From positions 937,501-1,001,500 of the forward strand of contig JACVTC010000024.1 in NCBI GenBank assembly GCA_016946835.1: a DNA stretch of 64,000 nucleotides, read 5' to 3'. This document shows positions 28,286-41,295 of this stretch, piece after piece. The notes under the pieces were generated by a model. It had not been told where the DNA came from. It worked only from the letters and a program-made list of their open reading frames with translations, and searched no databases. This stretch comes from Neocallimastix lanati (nom. inval.). Taxonomy: Eukaryota; Neocallimastigomycota; Neocallimastigomycetes; Neocallimastigales; Neocallimastigaceae. The position numbers and the translations under genes were made by a program. Numbering within the stretch: the stretch's first letter is position 1; each line of letters begins with the position of its first letter.

Positions 28286-31200
28286 CATGTAGCTATTGCA
28301 AAATGAAAATGAAGGAGATTGATTCACTCCAAAGCTTGTGTTTAAGACTTTATTTATTCATTTTAGATTCAAAAAATTCAAGAATAATATTTTGTCAGTG
28401 AAAAGAATTACTAAATTCAATGATAGTTTCTTTAGGATTAAAGTATACACTCCAAATTTTAAACATGAAAAATTTAAAGAAGTATTTGAAAAAGTAATAC
28501 CAGGAGTTAAAATTTCATATCATAAATGTTCCAAATGGAATCATTAGGTTTCTTTTCATCATTTAAAACAAAATTTAATATTTAATAGCACATCCAATAA
28601 TACAAACTCAGTATAAATCTCAATTGAACTAATTTAATAAATGTTATAAATGTCATTCATGAACTCAATGTTCCCAATATACATAATCTTAATTCTCAAA
28701 ATCCAATTTCTAACAGAGATAAGTTTTCTTTTTGACTTAGTTGGAATATCAATGGATGGAATTTTGTGAAAAAAGAGATTATTGAGTACTTCAACATGAT
28801 TTTTAAACTATTATTCTTATGTTTTCAGGAAACAGATAATGGTACCAATGATGCTAGATATCCATGTATAGTAACACTTCCCAACTAAAAATATTTCCAG
28901 AAAAGAATGGATCAAAATGCGCTAGGCTGTTTATCTCTTGGATGTCATGTCTCATGTCAATCAGTCATTGAAGAAAAATTCTATACATGTCTTGTTTCTT
29001 TAACAACATATAGTCTATGGAATCACTCTAAGTGTTCTGTGGGTAAATGTCTATATTCCCCCACAAAGAAACACTCATTACAAGTCCTATATGCATTCTC
29101 TGAAGTTTTCACATGACTTCAGAATCACAGGAATCATCCACCTATTCTACTTGGAGACTTTAATATGAGCACCTCTGATATACAAGATAAATTAACCAAC
29201 ATTAACTTTAGTAACTGGTTTATTTTTTCCGATTAATAGTTCACCTATTTTATGGACTAGAGGTAGATATTCATCAAATATTGATCATGAGTTAATCAAC
29301 TCAAGTAAGCTGAATTAAATATCAAGTGTTTATTTTGTTAATTTTCCTTCTGAATCTAATCATAGACCGCTTGTAGTTTATTGTAAGAAAACTTCCACAG
29401 ATAAATCATTTTTGTTACCAAAAAAATTGCTAGGAGGGATATTATATAAATGCCCTGAACTTAAGAAAGAAATTTGTGATCACAATAAATTTGAGATTCT
29501 TAGTGAAGAATTGGAAAATGAAGAACTTTCAGTAGGTTGTACAATTGAAAAGTTCATTAACACTACTAATTCCATTGCTAAGGATTTGCCGATTATATCC
29601 TCAACTGAAATCAGAGAAAAACGATGTTTAGAATGTCACCCAAAGTTTATTGTCTTCCAAAGATAAAACACATAAAATATAAATAAATTATGAGTTATAA
29701 ATCTGCAAGTAATTCCAATGATTATGCTTAAATTTTCGATTCATATAATGGAGTATGTGAATCAATTCATAAAAAATGGAACGAATTTAGGAAAAATGAA
29801 TATATATATTGGATTAAAATTGGATATTCGTTAGTTCTTAAAATTGATAGTAGGAAAGCATGGAAATGTGTAAAAAAGGATGCGAAAAATTAATAATCAA
29901 TTTTTCACGGTCTCTCATCCTATTAAAAGTAATAACAATGTACTTGTTTCTTCTAAAGATGAAAAATTAAAAGCTTGGCATTCTCATTATAAATTCTTAG
30001 GGTCGAATTCTTCAAGTCATAGTCTTTCTAAAGATTACTGGAAAGATTCCGATGCACTATGGAATTTGAAAAGTCCAAGGCAACAAGAATAGGATATTAA
30101 CGATGATATTAGTGATGAAGAACTTTGCGAAGCAATCTCATCTACCCCTAACTTTAAAGCTTGTGGTCCTGATGGAATTCTTCAAAACTTTGATTCCTTG
30201 TAAGATGATTCAGAAGAATCAAGTGAAAATAATAGTAAAATTTCATCTGGTTTTAAATGTCTCAAATCCTTAATCAATCGTATTTGGAATGGTGATTATC
30301 CAAAATCATAGAATAATGCGATGATTATTTCTATTCATAAAAAGGGCGATCCATCAGATTGTAATAACTATCGTGGAATCTCTCTTACCAATAATGTATT
30401 AAAAATTGTGGTAAAAATCATAACTTATAGAATCTCTAAATATGGAATTGATAAAGGATTTATAAAACCAGAACAATAGGGATTTCGTAACCGAGAAGAA
30501 TGTATAAGTCTTTACACTTCATCATTAAGAATTATATATCAGAGACGAAAATTTGAAAAGATACTTACATTGCTTTTTTGGACTTTAAAAAAGAGTATGA
30601 TTCTGTTCCTATATATAATGTATTAATGAAGATATATCACTTTGGTATAAGAGGTAAGTGTTATAAATTTATTTACAACTTATACTTATCTTCCAAGGCT
30701 TGTGTAAGGGTTGATTGACAGTTATCAGAATCATATAGTATTAAGAAAGATGTTCGTCAAGGTTGTCCCCTTTCACCAATTTTATTTAATTTGTTCATTA
30801 ATTATATTTTTAATAAACATGATAAATTTGGAATTTCTATTGGTGACAAACGTTATTGTGGAGGTCTCTATGCAGATGACATTGTGTTATGTGCTCCAAC
30901 AAAATCTCAACTTAAGAAATTGCTAAAGTTTGCCAGTAGATGGGATAGAAATAATGAGATGCAAAATGGTATCAATAAATGTGCCAGTTTAGTAGTACGA
31001 AGGGAAGTTTCAAGATTTCTTAATAATAACAACCCTTCTTGTGGCTCTCTTTACAGAAATTATGACTAGGGCTAGTACTTGACAAGGGTTGCTATTATGA
31101 CGATAAAAGTGAAAACTAACCAATGAACATCAACTCTGAAAATGCAGTAATACGGGCTAGCAGGAGCCAATGCATCTAAAAGGAGAAGATCATAATTTCT

Positions 31201-31504
31201 TTCAAATAGTCAATTCAAACCCTAATCCAGAATAAGAATTCCCATTAAACAGAAATCTTATATTCTTGGAGGTGAGGTTTATTGTATATGAACTTTTTCC
31301 TGAATTTATTTATACAATTTATATTGACTATTACTTTTTGTTTCACAGTACTATTTTAAGTATTATTATGTTCTTATCGGACAAATAAATATTATTTTTA
31401 TAAAAAAAAAAATATTCATGTAATTAATAATTAAATAAATATATAAATAAAGCTTAAAGTTCACAATAATTGTGGCGGTAAAAAAAAAAAAAAAAAAAAA
31501 AAAA
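28286..31504 (+). mobile_element. Non-LTR retrotransposon (LINE) with APE endonuclease and reverse transcriptase, decayed
   Basis: The most complete LINE copy here. APE-type endonuclease motifs occur in order: WNINGWN and LCFQET (about 28745-28840), LLGDFNMST (about 29150), IDHELINS (about 29280) and SNHRPLVV (about 29360). RT motifs follow: ACGPDGIL (about 30160), IHKKGDPSDCNNYRGISL (about 30335), QGCPLSPILFNLFINYIF (about 30760) and YADDIVL (about 30870). Several stops and frame changes interrupt it. After the RT region the sequence jumps at about 31030 directly to the last C-terminal segment, so the intervening C-terminal part is missing. The 3' UTR ends in AATTGTGGCGGT plus a poly(A) tail (about 31480-31504). 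A short open piece at 28338-28547 may be the end of an upstream ORF. Confidence 0.9.
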
Positions 31505-31562
31505 GTACTATTTATTTTATTCTATTCAATTTGTACTTTTCGTATTTAAATTTCTACTGTTT
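31505..31562 (+). repeat. Diverged single unit related to the minisatellite
   Basis: The core reads TACTATTTATTTTATTC, then CAATTTGTACTTTTCGTATT, the reverse complement of the minisatellite unit with changes. It sits immediately after the LINE poly(A) tail. Confidence 0.6.
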
Positions 31563-31850
31563 ATTTTTAATTTATATTATTTTACATTTTTTTTATTTTT
31601 ATTTATTTATTTATTTTTAAATAACTTATAATAAAAAAAAATATGTTTATTAATGTTTAATAATAATAATTTAATAAAAATATCCATTGATTGTTAAAAA
31701 TTAATTATTATGTGAAAAAAAAAAAAATACAAAAAAAAGAATAAAGTAAAATAAAATAAAATAAATATTGATGTAATAATATAAAAGTACAAGTATATAA
31801 ATTAAAATAAGTTAAAATAAAATAAAATAAAATAAAATAAATAAAATAAA

Positions 31851-32279
31851 TAGTAGAATATGAATATAAAGTACAGATTGAATAAAATAAAATAAAATAA
31901 AATAAATAGTAGAATATGAATATAAAGTACAGATTGAATAAAATAAAATAAATAGTAGAATATGAATATAAAGTACAGATTGAATAAAATAAAATAAATA
32001 AGTAGAATATGAATATAAAGTACAGATTGAATAAAATAAAATAAATAGTAGAATATGAATATAAAGTACAGATTGAATAAAATAAAATAAATAGTAGAAT
32101 ATGAATATAAAGTACAGATTGAATAAAATAAAATAAATAGTAGAATATGAATATAAAGTACAGATTGAATAAAATAAAATAAATAGTAGAATATGAATAT
32201 AAAGTACAGATTGAATAAAATAAAATAAATAGTAGAATATGAATATAAAGTACAGATTGAATAAAATAAAATAAAATAA
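31851..32279. repeat. 46-bp minisatellite, nine copies
   Basis: The unit begins TAGTAGAATATGAATATAAA, continues GTACAGATTGAATAAAATAA and ends AATAAA. Nine head-to-tail copies start at about 31851, 31907, 31953, 31998, 32046, 32092, 32138, 32184 and 32230. Copies 2 to 9 are almost identical and 46 bp long; copy 1 is longer because of an extra AAAAT run. It encodes no protein. Confidence 0.95.
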
Positions 32280-34630
32280 AATTAATATTTTTTTATTAAT
32301 TTATTATTTATGATTAATATTTTATTTTAAATTTTTTAAATATTAAAAGAAATTTAAAAATTTAAATAAAAAAATATAAATTCATTTTAATAAAAATGAA
32401 GGAATAACAGATAATATACATAACCATATTTCGATTTATCTATATTATTAATAAATTTTATATATTTAAATAAATTGTATAAAAGTTTTACATCTTTAAT
32501 TTTTATTATTTTTTATTATTATTTTTTTTATAAAAAAATTTTTTTTTTAATATTTTATATTAGAGTATAATTACCCTGTGTTAAAGTTCAATATAATATT
32601 TAAACTTTTGTACATTAAAGTGTTATAAATATTTATAAGTAATAATTTGTATATAAAATATAAAAAGAAAATTTTTTTATGAAATTAATATTTTGAGTCT
32701 TTTTAAATACTTTATTAAATCATATAAATTAATAAATAATAAATAAAATTTAATTGAATAATAATACATTTTGTAGTGTACAAATCATATCTTATATTGA
32801 CTCCTTAACACCCTGAAACCACCTCTTATTTTTTGTGGATCAATGGAAATTTTTTGCTTATTTCTTGAACCTATAATTCAACATTTGAATTTTAAATTTA
32901 TTGTTATTATTTTTTTAATTATATAAGAAATAATAATAAATAATATTATTATACATTATGTATAATAACAATTTTTTTTAATACATTCTAAATCTATTTT
33001 ATTTCTTTTATTATTAAATTGATATTAGTATTATGAAATTTATTCATGGTTAATCTTTAGGTTTTTAATTCTACATTGAAAAAAAAAAAAAAAGATTAAA
33101 AAAAGAAAATGTTAATTCAATATTTTTTTTAAAATTGAAGAATTTTTTACCAATCAAGTATTAGTTAAAATTTTAAATCTTTTTTTTTTTTTTTTTTTCA
33201 AAAAAAACTTTAATATATAATTGAAAATTTAAATTAATATAATTTATTAAAATTTTTTTAATCTATTTTATTATAAAATTTAAATTTTGAAAGTATTTAT
33301 TTATTATAGATAATTTTTTTCTTCTTTTTTAATTGAAATAATGAAAATATACCTTTTTAAAATTATTGCTTTAATAAAATTACTTTCAAAGATTTGTTCA
33401 AATAAAATAATAATAAGCTATAAAAAAATTTAGTTTAATTTTTTTTTTCCTTTTAATTATGGTAAAAATGAGAAGAAATTTAAGTTTTTATACTTTTTTT
33501 ATACTTTTCTGTATTTGTGTAACCTTTTTTTTAAAAAAAAAAATCATTCACATATAAATTATTATATATATTAATAATTAATAATAAATTTATATTTATA
33601 TTTAAATATATACAAAGTAAAAAGTACATATGTTTTCATAAATGAAAAGAATTAGACATTATTAATATTATTTTAATTTCATTTATTTTATTATATTTAT
33701 TTATTTCTTTAAAAAGATAATAATATAATTGATTCTCTATAAAAAAAATTAACAATATGTATTATATTTATATGATATACATATTCATATTCGTATTTAT
33801 TTAAAATTGCAACGAATTTTAATATATTTTTAAAAATAAAAAAAATAAATATTTATATAATTTTAAAATATTTAATTTTTATTTTTAAATAAGAAATAAA
33901 TAGATATTATACATTAGAAAAATAATAAATAATAGTATTTCAAAAATACTTACTTTAGAAATTTCTGATCACTAAAATTAGTAATTATATATAAATGTAT
34001 TATATCTAATAATTATTTACTTATGTATATATAACATTTATGAATTAAAGTTAATATTAAAAATATTAAAATCTATATATATTATTTTATTATTTTAGGC
34101 TTTTATTACATTAATAATCATAATAATATTAAATACAAATTGTATATACATAATTATATTAATCTTTAAAAAAATATCCAATAATATTTAAAATGTATGG
34201 AAAACCCATTAATGATTTTGGATTAATTTTGATTAAATTTTGAAATTTTTTTTTTTTTTTTTATATAATAATATTTCTGTTACTTCATAATTTTGGAATT
34301 TTGATATATTCAACTCAGTATTTTTGATAGGTATATAATTAATATGAAATAATGATATATCCATATCCATATTTATATTTATTTTTTTTTAAAAAAAATA
34401 AATAAAGATATTAAATTAATTATGAATAATTAGATTTATTATAAATATATTTAATTATAATTAATAAAGTAAATTTAAGAATAGCGAATAAATTATAATG
34501 ATTATAGTAATAATTATTAATATTTATATATTTAATTCAAAAAGCAAATTTCTAAATATTTTTATTTATCTATTTATATATATTTTAATAATATTTTTTT
34601 ATATAAATCATATAATAAAAAAAAGGGAAG
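32280..34630. other. Intergenic region upstream of eIF2A
   Basis: A/T-rich with many homopolymer runs. The stretch 32570-32870 is slightly less A+T-rich but shows no open frame. No coding or RNA feature was supported. Confidence 0.65.
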
Positions 34631-37339
34631 ATGCCAGGAAATATTCCTCAATTTACTGGTAATTATTGTTATTCTTACGGAATCATTTTAATTCAATTCA
34701 ATTTTTATTTTTTAAATCAATAATTTTAGAACAATATACATATATTTCTTTTTTCACATCTTTCAGATTTATAATTTCACACAAATCATCACAAATATTT
34801 AAAATGGAGCAACTTAAATACTTAAATAAATATTATAAATCATAAATATATATTAATAAATTATATAAAAAATACTATAAATCATAAATATATATTAATA
34901 AATTATTGAAAAAAAAATATTATAAATTATAAATATATATTAATAAATTATTGAATAAAATCAATTTTTTTTTAGTATTATTATAATAATATTATTATTA
35001 TTACTAAAAAAAAAAAAACTAGTATATATATATTATATCTTTCTTTATATATATATATATATAAAGTAATATAATCATTACAATCGAAAATGAAAATAAA
35101 TATGATAATAATTTGAATATTTATAAAAATTTTTAATATGAATTTTACCAATAAGAGAATTAAAATAAATTTTTGGAGTCATATAATTAAAATTTTGATA
35201 TAATAAATGATATAAGGATTTTGATTTATTAATTATAAAATAATATTGATTTTAGTTTTTATTATTATATGAATATTAGCAGTTTTTAAAAAAGATTAAT
35301 AATATATATAAAATATGAAATAACAATAAACTATATTTTTAAGTATTGGTATACAGTAACTAATATTAAAAAATAATCTTATACTTTATAGTACGTAGTG
35401 CTGCTGGTTTAAAAATTTATAATACTAGTTGTACTCCAAAGAAATACGAAACTACTGTTAATTTTAACAAGTAACTTTTATATACATATATTTCTTTTTT
35501 CCTAAATTTTTATTTAAATAAGATAATAATTTTTCTTAATTTTGGATTTCTTAAATTGAAATAATTTAATTTAAAATATATTTAGGGATGATAAAAATGT
35601 AAGAGTTTTTAAATATTCTAGTAATGGACAATATCTCGCATGGGCTACTGCTGATGGGTAAATATATATATATAAATTTAATAATAATATATATAATTTT
35701 AAAATTTTAATTTATTATTTTTATTTTAATTTATTACAATAAATTATTTTATTTTTATCTAGGGTATACGTTTTAGACACTGAAGATAACAAAATTGTTA
35801 TGGAAGTTACTAAAAGAGGAATTATGGATATTGATTTTTCACCAAGAAATACTTATATTGCTACATTTGAAAAATATGGTAAATATATATATATATTTAT
35901 ATTAAATATTTATTTAGTAATTTTGTATTAACTAATGTTTTATTAATTAAATAATTTATTAATTATTATTATTATTATTATTATTCTATTCTTTTTTTAT
36001 TATTATTCTATTTTATATTTATTATTATTCTATTTTATTTTTATTTATTTATATATTATTTAATTTTAACAGTTAAGGAAAGAGATCCAAACAAACCACC
36101 ACATAAAAACTTAATTATTTATGATATTGTTTCTGGTGAACAAAAGATGGACTTTATCCAAAAGAATCCAAAGAATTGGGAAGTACAATGGACAGAAGAT
36201 GAAAGTGTTGTAGCTCGTCTTGTTAATGATCAAATTGAATTTTACAATATTGCTGAAAAGAGTAATAATTTTTATAATTTTAATAAATATATTATATAAT
36301 ACATATATATATATTAACATAATACCTATTAATGTAATTTATATTTATATCTTCTTTTTTATTTAATTTATTAAAATATATAGATTTACTTAATAAATTT
36401 AAATTAAAGGGTATGACAGCCTTCTCTATTTCACCAGGTAAAACTCCTTATGTCGCTACTTTTGTTCCAGAAATTAAGGGTAATCCAGCTTCCGTTAAGA
36501 TTTACAGTTATAATAATTACAAAACTCCAGTTTCAGCAAAGAGTTTCTTCAGAGTTGATAATATTGATATGTATTGGAATAAAATTGGTAAATTTAAAAT
36601 ATTATATTAAAATATATATATATATCTATATATATATTATGGATTTATTTTATATATATATATATATATATAACATTTATCTTTTTATTTTTATTATATA
36701 CTTTTTTATTTATATTTTTGTATTTTTTTTTTTTTTTTATTATTACCTTTTTTATTATTATTATTATTTTTTTTGTTATTTTTTATTTTTTATTTTTTTT
36801 TATTTTTTAATTTATTTTATTTTTATTCGTTTCATATAATTCAATACTTTTTTTTTAATCATTTTTTTATAATATATATTTATATTTATTTTTATTATAG
36901 GTACCAACTTATTAGTTTTAACTCACACTGATGTTGATACCTCAGGTACTACTTATTACGGTGAAACTGCATTATATTTCTTAGCTATTGCTGGTAACTA
37001 CGATTGTAGAGTTGAATTAGGTAATCATTTAAGGATGTAATATATTTATATATATTTACAAATAATTATTATTAATATTATTATAATTTTATTATTATAA
37101 AATTATAAATTTTTTTCTCTAAATAATGTAATATTAAATTAAAAGAAACTGGTGCCCCAATTCATGATGTTGCTTGGAGTCCAAATTCAAGAGAATTTAT
37201 AGTTATTTATGGCTTTATGCCATCTAAAGCTATTTTATTTGATTATCGTGCTAAGCCAGTATTCGAATTCCCAAGAAATCACAGAAACTTTGTCAAATTT
37301 AATTGCCATGGAAGAGATATCCTTATTAATATATAACAA

Positions 37340-37374
<35 letters not shown>

Positions 37375-38816
37375 GGTATATATATATTATTATTCTTAAC
37401 TAATACTTACTTGTTTGTTTAGCTGGTTTTGGAAATCTCGCTGGTGAAATGGTATATATTATATAAATTATTTTAGTATATAACAAAATTTTTTTTATAT
37501 TTATTTATATTTTATTTTTACAATTCTAAAATCTATTAATTAACAATATATAATATATATATATAATATTTTAAAAAGGACTTCTGGGACTTAAAAACTT
37601 TAAAGAAGATTGGTTCTGCCCAAGCTTCAAATGCTTCTTATTGTGAATGGTGTCCAGATGGTCAACATATTATTACCGCTACTTTAACTCCAAGACTTCG
37701 TGTTGACAATGGTTATAAAATATGGCATTATACAGGTGTTAAGGTCTTCCAAGAAGAAATTAATGAATTATATCAAGTAAGTTTATTAATATTATATATT
37801 AATAAAAATATATGTAATTGTTTTTTTATTACTATAAATATAATTTTATTTATAATTAATATACAAATTTTTATCATCGTTTAATTTATTTAATTAAAAA
37901 AAAAAAAAAAAAGGTCCAATGGAAACCAATTTCTGTCGATAACTTTGTTGAAAAGACTAATCTTGCTCCAGCTCCAGAACCATTTGTTGGTGGTCCAGAA
38001 ACTGAAGTTAAAGGTAATAATTAATAAAATTAATAATTAAATATAATAAAATTAGATAAATAATTAAATAAATAATAATAAAACATTAATAATTTAAATT
38101 TTTTTTTTTTTTTTTTTTTTAATTTTGATGAAATTAATTAATAGTTGTTAAGAAGCCAGTTGGTGTTTACAGACCACCAGGTGCTCGTGGTAGAAACACT
38201 CCATCAAATATCTTACATAAGGATATTAAGACAGGTTCAACAGAAATTATTTCTGCCAAGAAAACAGCTGCTATTCCAGGTTTTGTTGTTGAAGGTATAT
38301 ACAAATATTAAAGATAATAATTAATTTTATAAATAAGTAAAATATATGTACGTATAAAAATAAATGTTTAAATCTTTGATATAAATTAATAATAAATATT
38401 TTTTCACCCTTAAATAAAACAGAAAAGAAAGAATTAACTAAGAGTCAAAAGAAAAATATGAGAAAGAATAGAAAGAAGGCCGAAGCAAAGGCTGCAGCTG
38501 CAGCTGCAGGTAACTCTGCACCATCAACTCCGGAACCAGCCGCTCCAGTTGATCCAGCTAAGAAACTTAGACAAGTTCAAAAGAAGTTACGTGAAATAGA
38601 AGCTTTAAAGGTCAAACAAGCCGGTGGTGCAGTTTTAGATGAATCACAAGTAAGATATAAGCATAAATTATTATTTATTTAATAATAAATTTTATCATAG
38701 ATAATTAGCTATATATATATATATATTAATTTATTTATTTATTATTATATATATAGCTTACTAAGCTTAAGCGTGAACCAGAATTACTTAAGGAATTAGA
38801 AAAATTAAAGATTTAA
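34631..38816 (+). CDS. EIF2A: Translation initiation factor eIF2A, fourteen exons
   Basis: Exons: 34631-34658, 35392-35470, 35586-35657, 35763-35878, 36073-36261, 36384-36587, 36901-37020, 37146-37316, 37411-37451, 37579-37776, 37914-38013, 38145-38294, 38423-38649 and 38757-38816. The spliced frame is 1755 nt, giving 584 aa, against 585 for human eIF2A. Residues up to about 430 form the WD-like beta-propeller. Recognisable eIF2A blocks are LTHTDVDTSGTTYYGE, AVYGFMP-like VIYGFMPSKAILF, GRVVCLAGFGNLAGEM and RLRVDNGYKIWHYTG. The C-terminal third has VYRPPGARG, then Lys-, Ala- and Glu-rich helices. By family knowledge the protein promotes Met-tRNAi delivery or alternative initiation at 40S ribosomes. 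Twelve introns are GT-AG; intron 8 is AT-AC. Intron 1 is long, at 733 bp. Confidence 0.97.
37317..37410 (+). other. U12-type AT-AC intron (intron 8 of eIF2A)
   Basis: The 94-nt intron starts ATATCCTTAT, the U12-type 5' splice consensus. It carries TTCTTAACT at 37393-37401, which fits the U12 branch consensus TTCCTTAAC, and ends TTAC, 10-11 nt past the branch adenosines. Splicing joins CAT GGA AGA G to TT GTT TGT TTA and gives HGRVVCLAGFGNLAG, matching conserved eIF2A. The intron has no GT near its 5' end, and reading through meets a stop within four codons. Confidence 0.94.
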
Positions 38817-39270
38817 AATGAATAATTATTTTTAAAATATATATATATATATTATTATAACGGTTAAATTTTTTTTAATAGTTTTTAAAATTTAGATCTT
38901 TAACTTTTGCGAACAATACCAATTAAATATATATATATATATATTCTTTTTTTTTTTTTATAACTTTAAATAATAATTAATTATAAGAACCTTTATAAAA
39001 TTTTTAAGTTATTTTTTATTTATTTTATATATATACATATAAAAATAAAAAAGTAAAAAATAACAAAAATTAAAAAAAAAAAAATAATAATAATAATAAT
39101 AAATTAATAAATAAATAAATTAAAAGATGAATAGAAATAAAGAATTATATGATTATGCATTAATTTATTTTAAAATAAAATAATAAAATAAAATAAAATA
39201 AACTATTATAACATAATAAGCACAATAATAATCTATAATAATTTCAAATCATTTTTATATAATTATTAAA
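38817..39270. other. 3' flank of eIF2A, no gene
   Basis: A/T runs, AT dinucleotides and AAAAT repeats only. No feature was supported. Confidence 0.65.
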
Positions 39271-39276
39271 ATATGG

Positions 39277-39321
<45 letters not shown>

Positions 39322-39376
39322 AAGAGGAAGAGATTGTCTGTGTAATATGCATATTATTAAATAACTATACAAAAAA

Positions 39377-39416
<40 letters not shown>

Positions 39417-39419
39417 TAT

Positions 39420-39550
39420 TGCTATTTTTATTTATTTTTTATTTCGCTAAGGGAAGTACCACCTTCTAAGGGTTCACTGAGGGAAGACCATCTTAATTCT
39501 CGTGGTATCAATAATAAAGGTAAAAAAAATCCAAACATTCCGCAATGAAT
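39420..39550 (+). pseudogene. Unassigned coding-like fragment
   Basis: After a poly(Lys)-encoding A-run and an ATT array, a short stretch reads LREVPPSKGSLREDHLNSRG and then NNKGKKNPNIPQ before a stop. Its codons are more mixed and less A/T-biased than the flanks. It looks like a piece of a protein or transposable element, but I do not recognise the family. Confidence 0.35.
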
Positions 39551-39559
39551 GTTTTTTGG

Positions 39560-39777
39560 CATAATTGCTTATTGCAGTTGTTTGTAATTGAAATTATTTA
39601 TCAAAATTATTAATTAACTTTTTTTTAAAAAAAAAAAAATAATAATAAAAAATTATGAAATAATCTCATTTTTTCTTTCATGTATCTTATTCCTTGTTAC
39701 ATAATGTATGAATAATTCATATATTGTACTATAATGTTATATTTATTTTGTATTTTTTTTTTTTTGTTTTTTTTTTT

Positions 39778-39815
<38 letters not shown>

Positions 39816-40370
39816 TTTTTGTTTTTTGTTTTTTGTTTTATTTTTATTTTTTTTTTTTTTTTTTTTTTGAATTGTTATGAAATTATGATACTTTTTTATA
39901 TTCCAATAGGAATTGATTTGTTCCATCACATGTACGTTTTTAAATTTTTTAATTTACTTTTGATATTTAACATTTAACATCCTTCAATACTTTTTTTTAT
40001 AAAAATAATTTTTTTTTTTATTAATATTTTTATTTCTTCACCAATAATTATATGATTATAGTATTTTTAGATATCATCGATCGAAAACCAAAAAAATTAA
40101 AACTTATTTTTTTTACAAATTTTTACATTTAAAACTATTCAATAACAATTTAATTTTTTTTTTTTTTTCTTTTTTTTTTTTTTGATTAGGTTTCAAATCC
40201 GAGTGAAATAAATACAATATATTTATATATATATATATATAATCTCGAAAGAAAAGACCACAGCAAATAATTTATTTTTATTTTCAATTTTTTTTTTTAC
40301 TTCAATTACTAATTTTTTTTATTTTATTTTATTTTTATAATTTTTATTTATTATAATAGTTTAAATTTTG
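39560..40370. other. Intergenic, T-rich
   Basis: The stretch 39747-39868 is an almost pure T tract with scattered G (TTTTTG units). No gene was found. The motif GGTTTCAAATCC near 40190 recalls a tRNA B-box but has no tRNA body around it. Confidence 0.6.
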
Positions 40371-40379
40371 ATTTTGAAA

Positions 40380-41295
40380 TGTCGACTATACGTAGAGTCT
40401 GAGACGTTTTGGTTCTGGCGATGAAAAAAAAAAAATAGTTTTCATTCATGACCTTGAATCTTGAACTAAAACTTGACTATGGGAATACTTATGTAAAAAA
40501 TTAAAAAATATCGAATTTTAACAAAATTAATCATGGAATTGTTAAAAAATACTATTTTATTATGAAAATCTACTTCATCCTAAGAGTTAACTGTAATAAT
40601 CGTACAGATTATTTGAAGGTTATTTATATAATTACAAAATATTTACCTATTAAAAAGAATAAATTGAAAGATTACTTCAAGGATTCGCACATTTAATAAT
40701 ATAAATTATAATAGAATCAGGTATTATTCTGAACCTATTATTCCTATCTCTGATAGTCTTCTATAGGCCAATCCCTTCTCGAATACCTCAATATTTTAAC
40801 CTCTGTGTTAGCTGGAATATTAATGATAGTATTAATTTTTACATAATGTGTCTCTTTCTTGGCGGAAAGGCAGTACATAAAGTTCTTAAAGATCGGCTCC
40901 AGGGAAAGGAAGGTGTTTTATTAATAATATTTTTCAATCACCTTCGAGAGAGTCTTCTTTCCTGATTTCATATTTTGTAGGTCTTGCTGAATTCCTTACT
41001 AATATTTTGCCTATTGCATTTATACTATGATCAATTTTTATACTATTAGATCTACCGTTGTCAAAAACGTCAACGTCGAAACATTAATGAAAAGAAGAAA
41101 TTTTAATTCAGGTTTGAATGTTAATATGTATGGAATTGTCATCGATGAATGGAAAGAGTAAGAGGCTGTTTCATCCTCAAAACTCATATCGTAGTTTTTT
41201 AATATTAATGCAAAAAAATTCATGTATTTATTTTCATGTATTTTTTTTAATAAATATTATTAAATAAAATTCACTCCTTGTCTAAGAAAAAAAAA
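40380..41295 (+). mobile_element. LINE-like remnant (family 2)
   Basis: The C-terminal pieces are laid out as in the LINE copies at 26-31 kb: FLGGKAVHKV near 40860, then an ILPIAF-like segment and LPLSKTSTSKH near 41050-41090. The 3' end reads ATTCACTCCTTGTCTAAG followed by an A-run at about 41286-41297. Almost the same end closes the remnant at about 26900. The 5' part (40380-40850) is open only in short pieces and is unassigned. It is broken by stops and has no RT. Confidence 0.5.

Noticed and set aside
36450-36839. A 129-aa open frame in eIF2A.
   Set aside because: It is an out-of-frame reading of exon 6 plus intron 6; the Tyr/Ile/Phe-rich part is intron sequence.
37375-37432. A conventional GT-AG intron at this point of eIF2A, ending at the AG before CTGG.
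   Set aside because: To reach any GT the exon would have to read through ATT AAT ATA TAA, a stop. It would also lose the conserved VVCL residues that the AT-AC solution provides.
39729-39929. A minus-strand frame that encodes mostly lysine.
   Set aside because: It is the translation of a long T tract with scattered G; there is no gene-like composition.
40185-40205. GGTTTCAAATCC resembles a tRNA B-box.
   Set aside because: No A-box or cloverleaf arms are present; the upstream sequence is a T-run.
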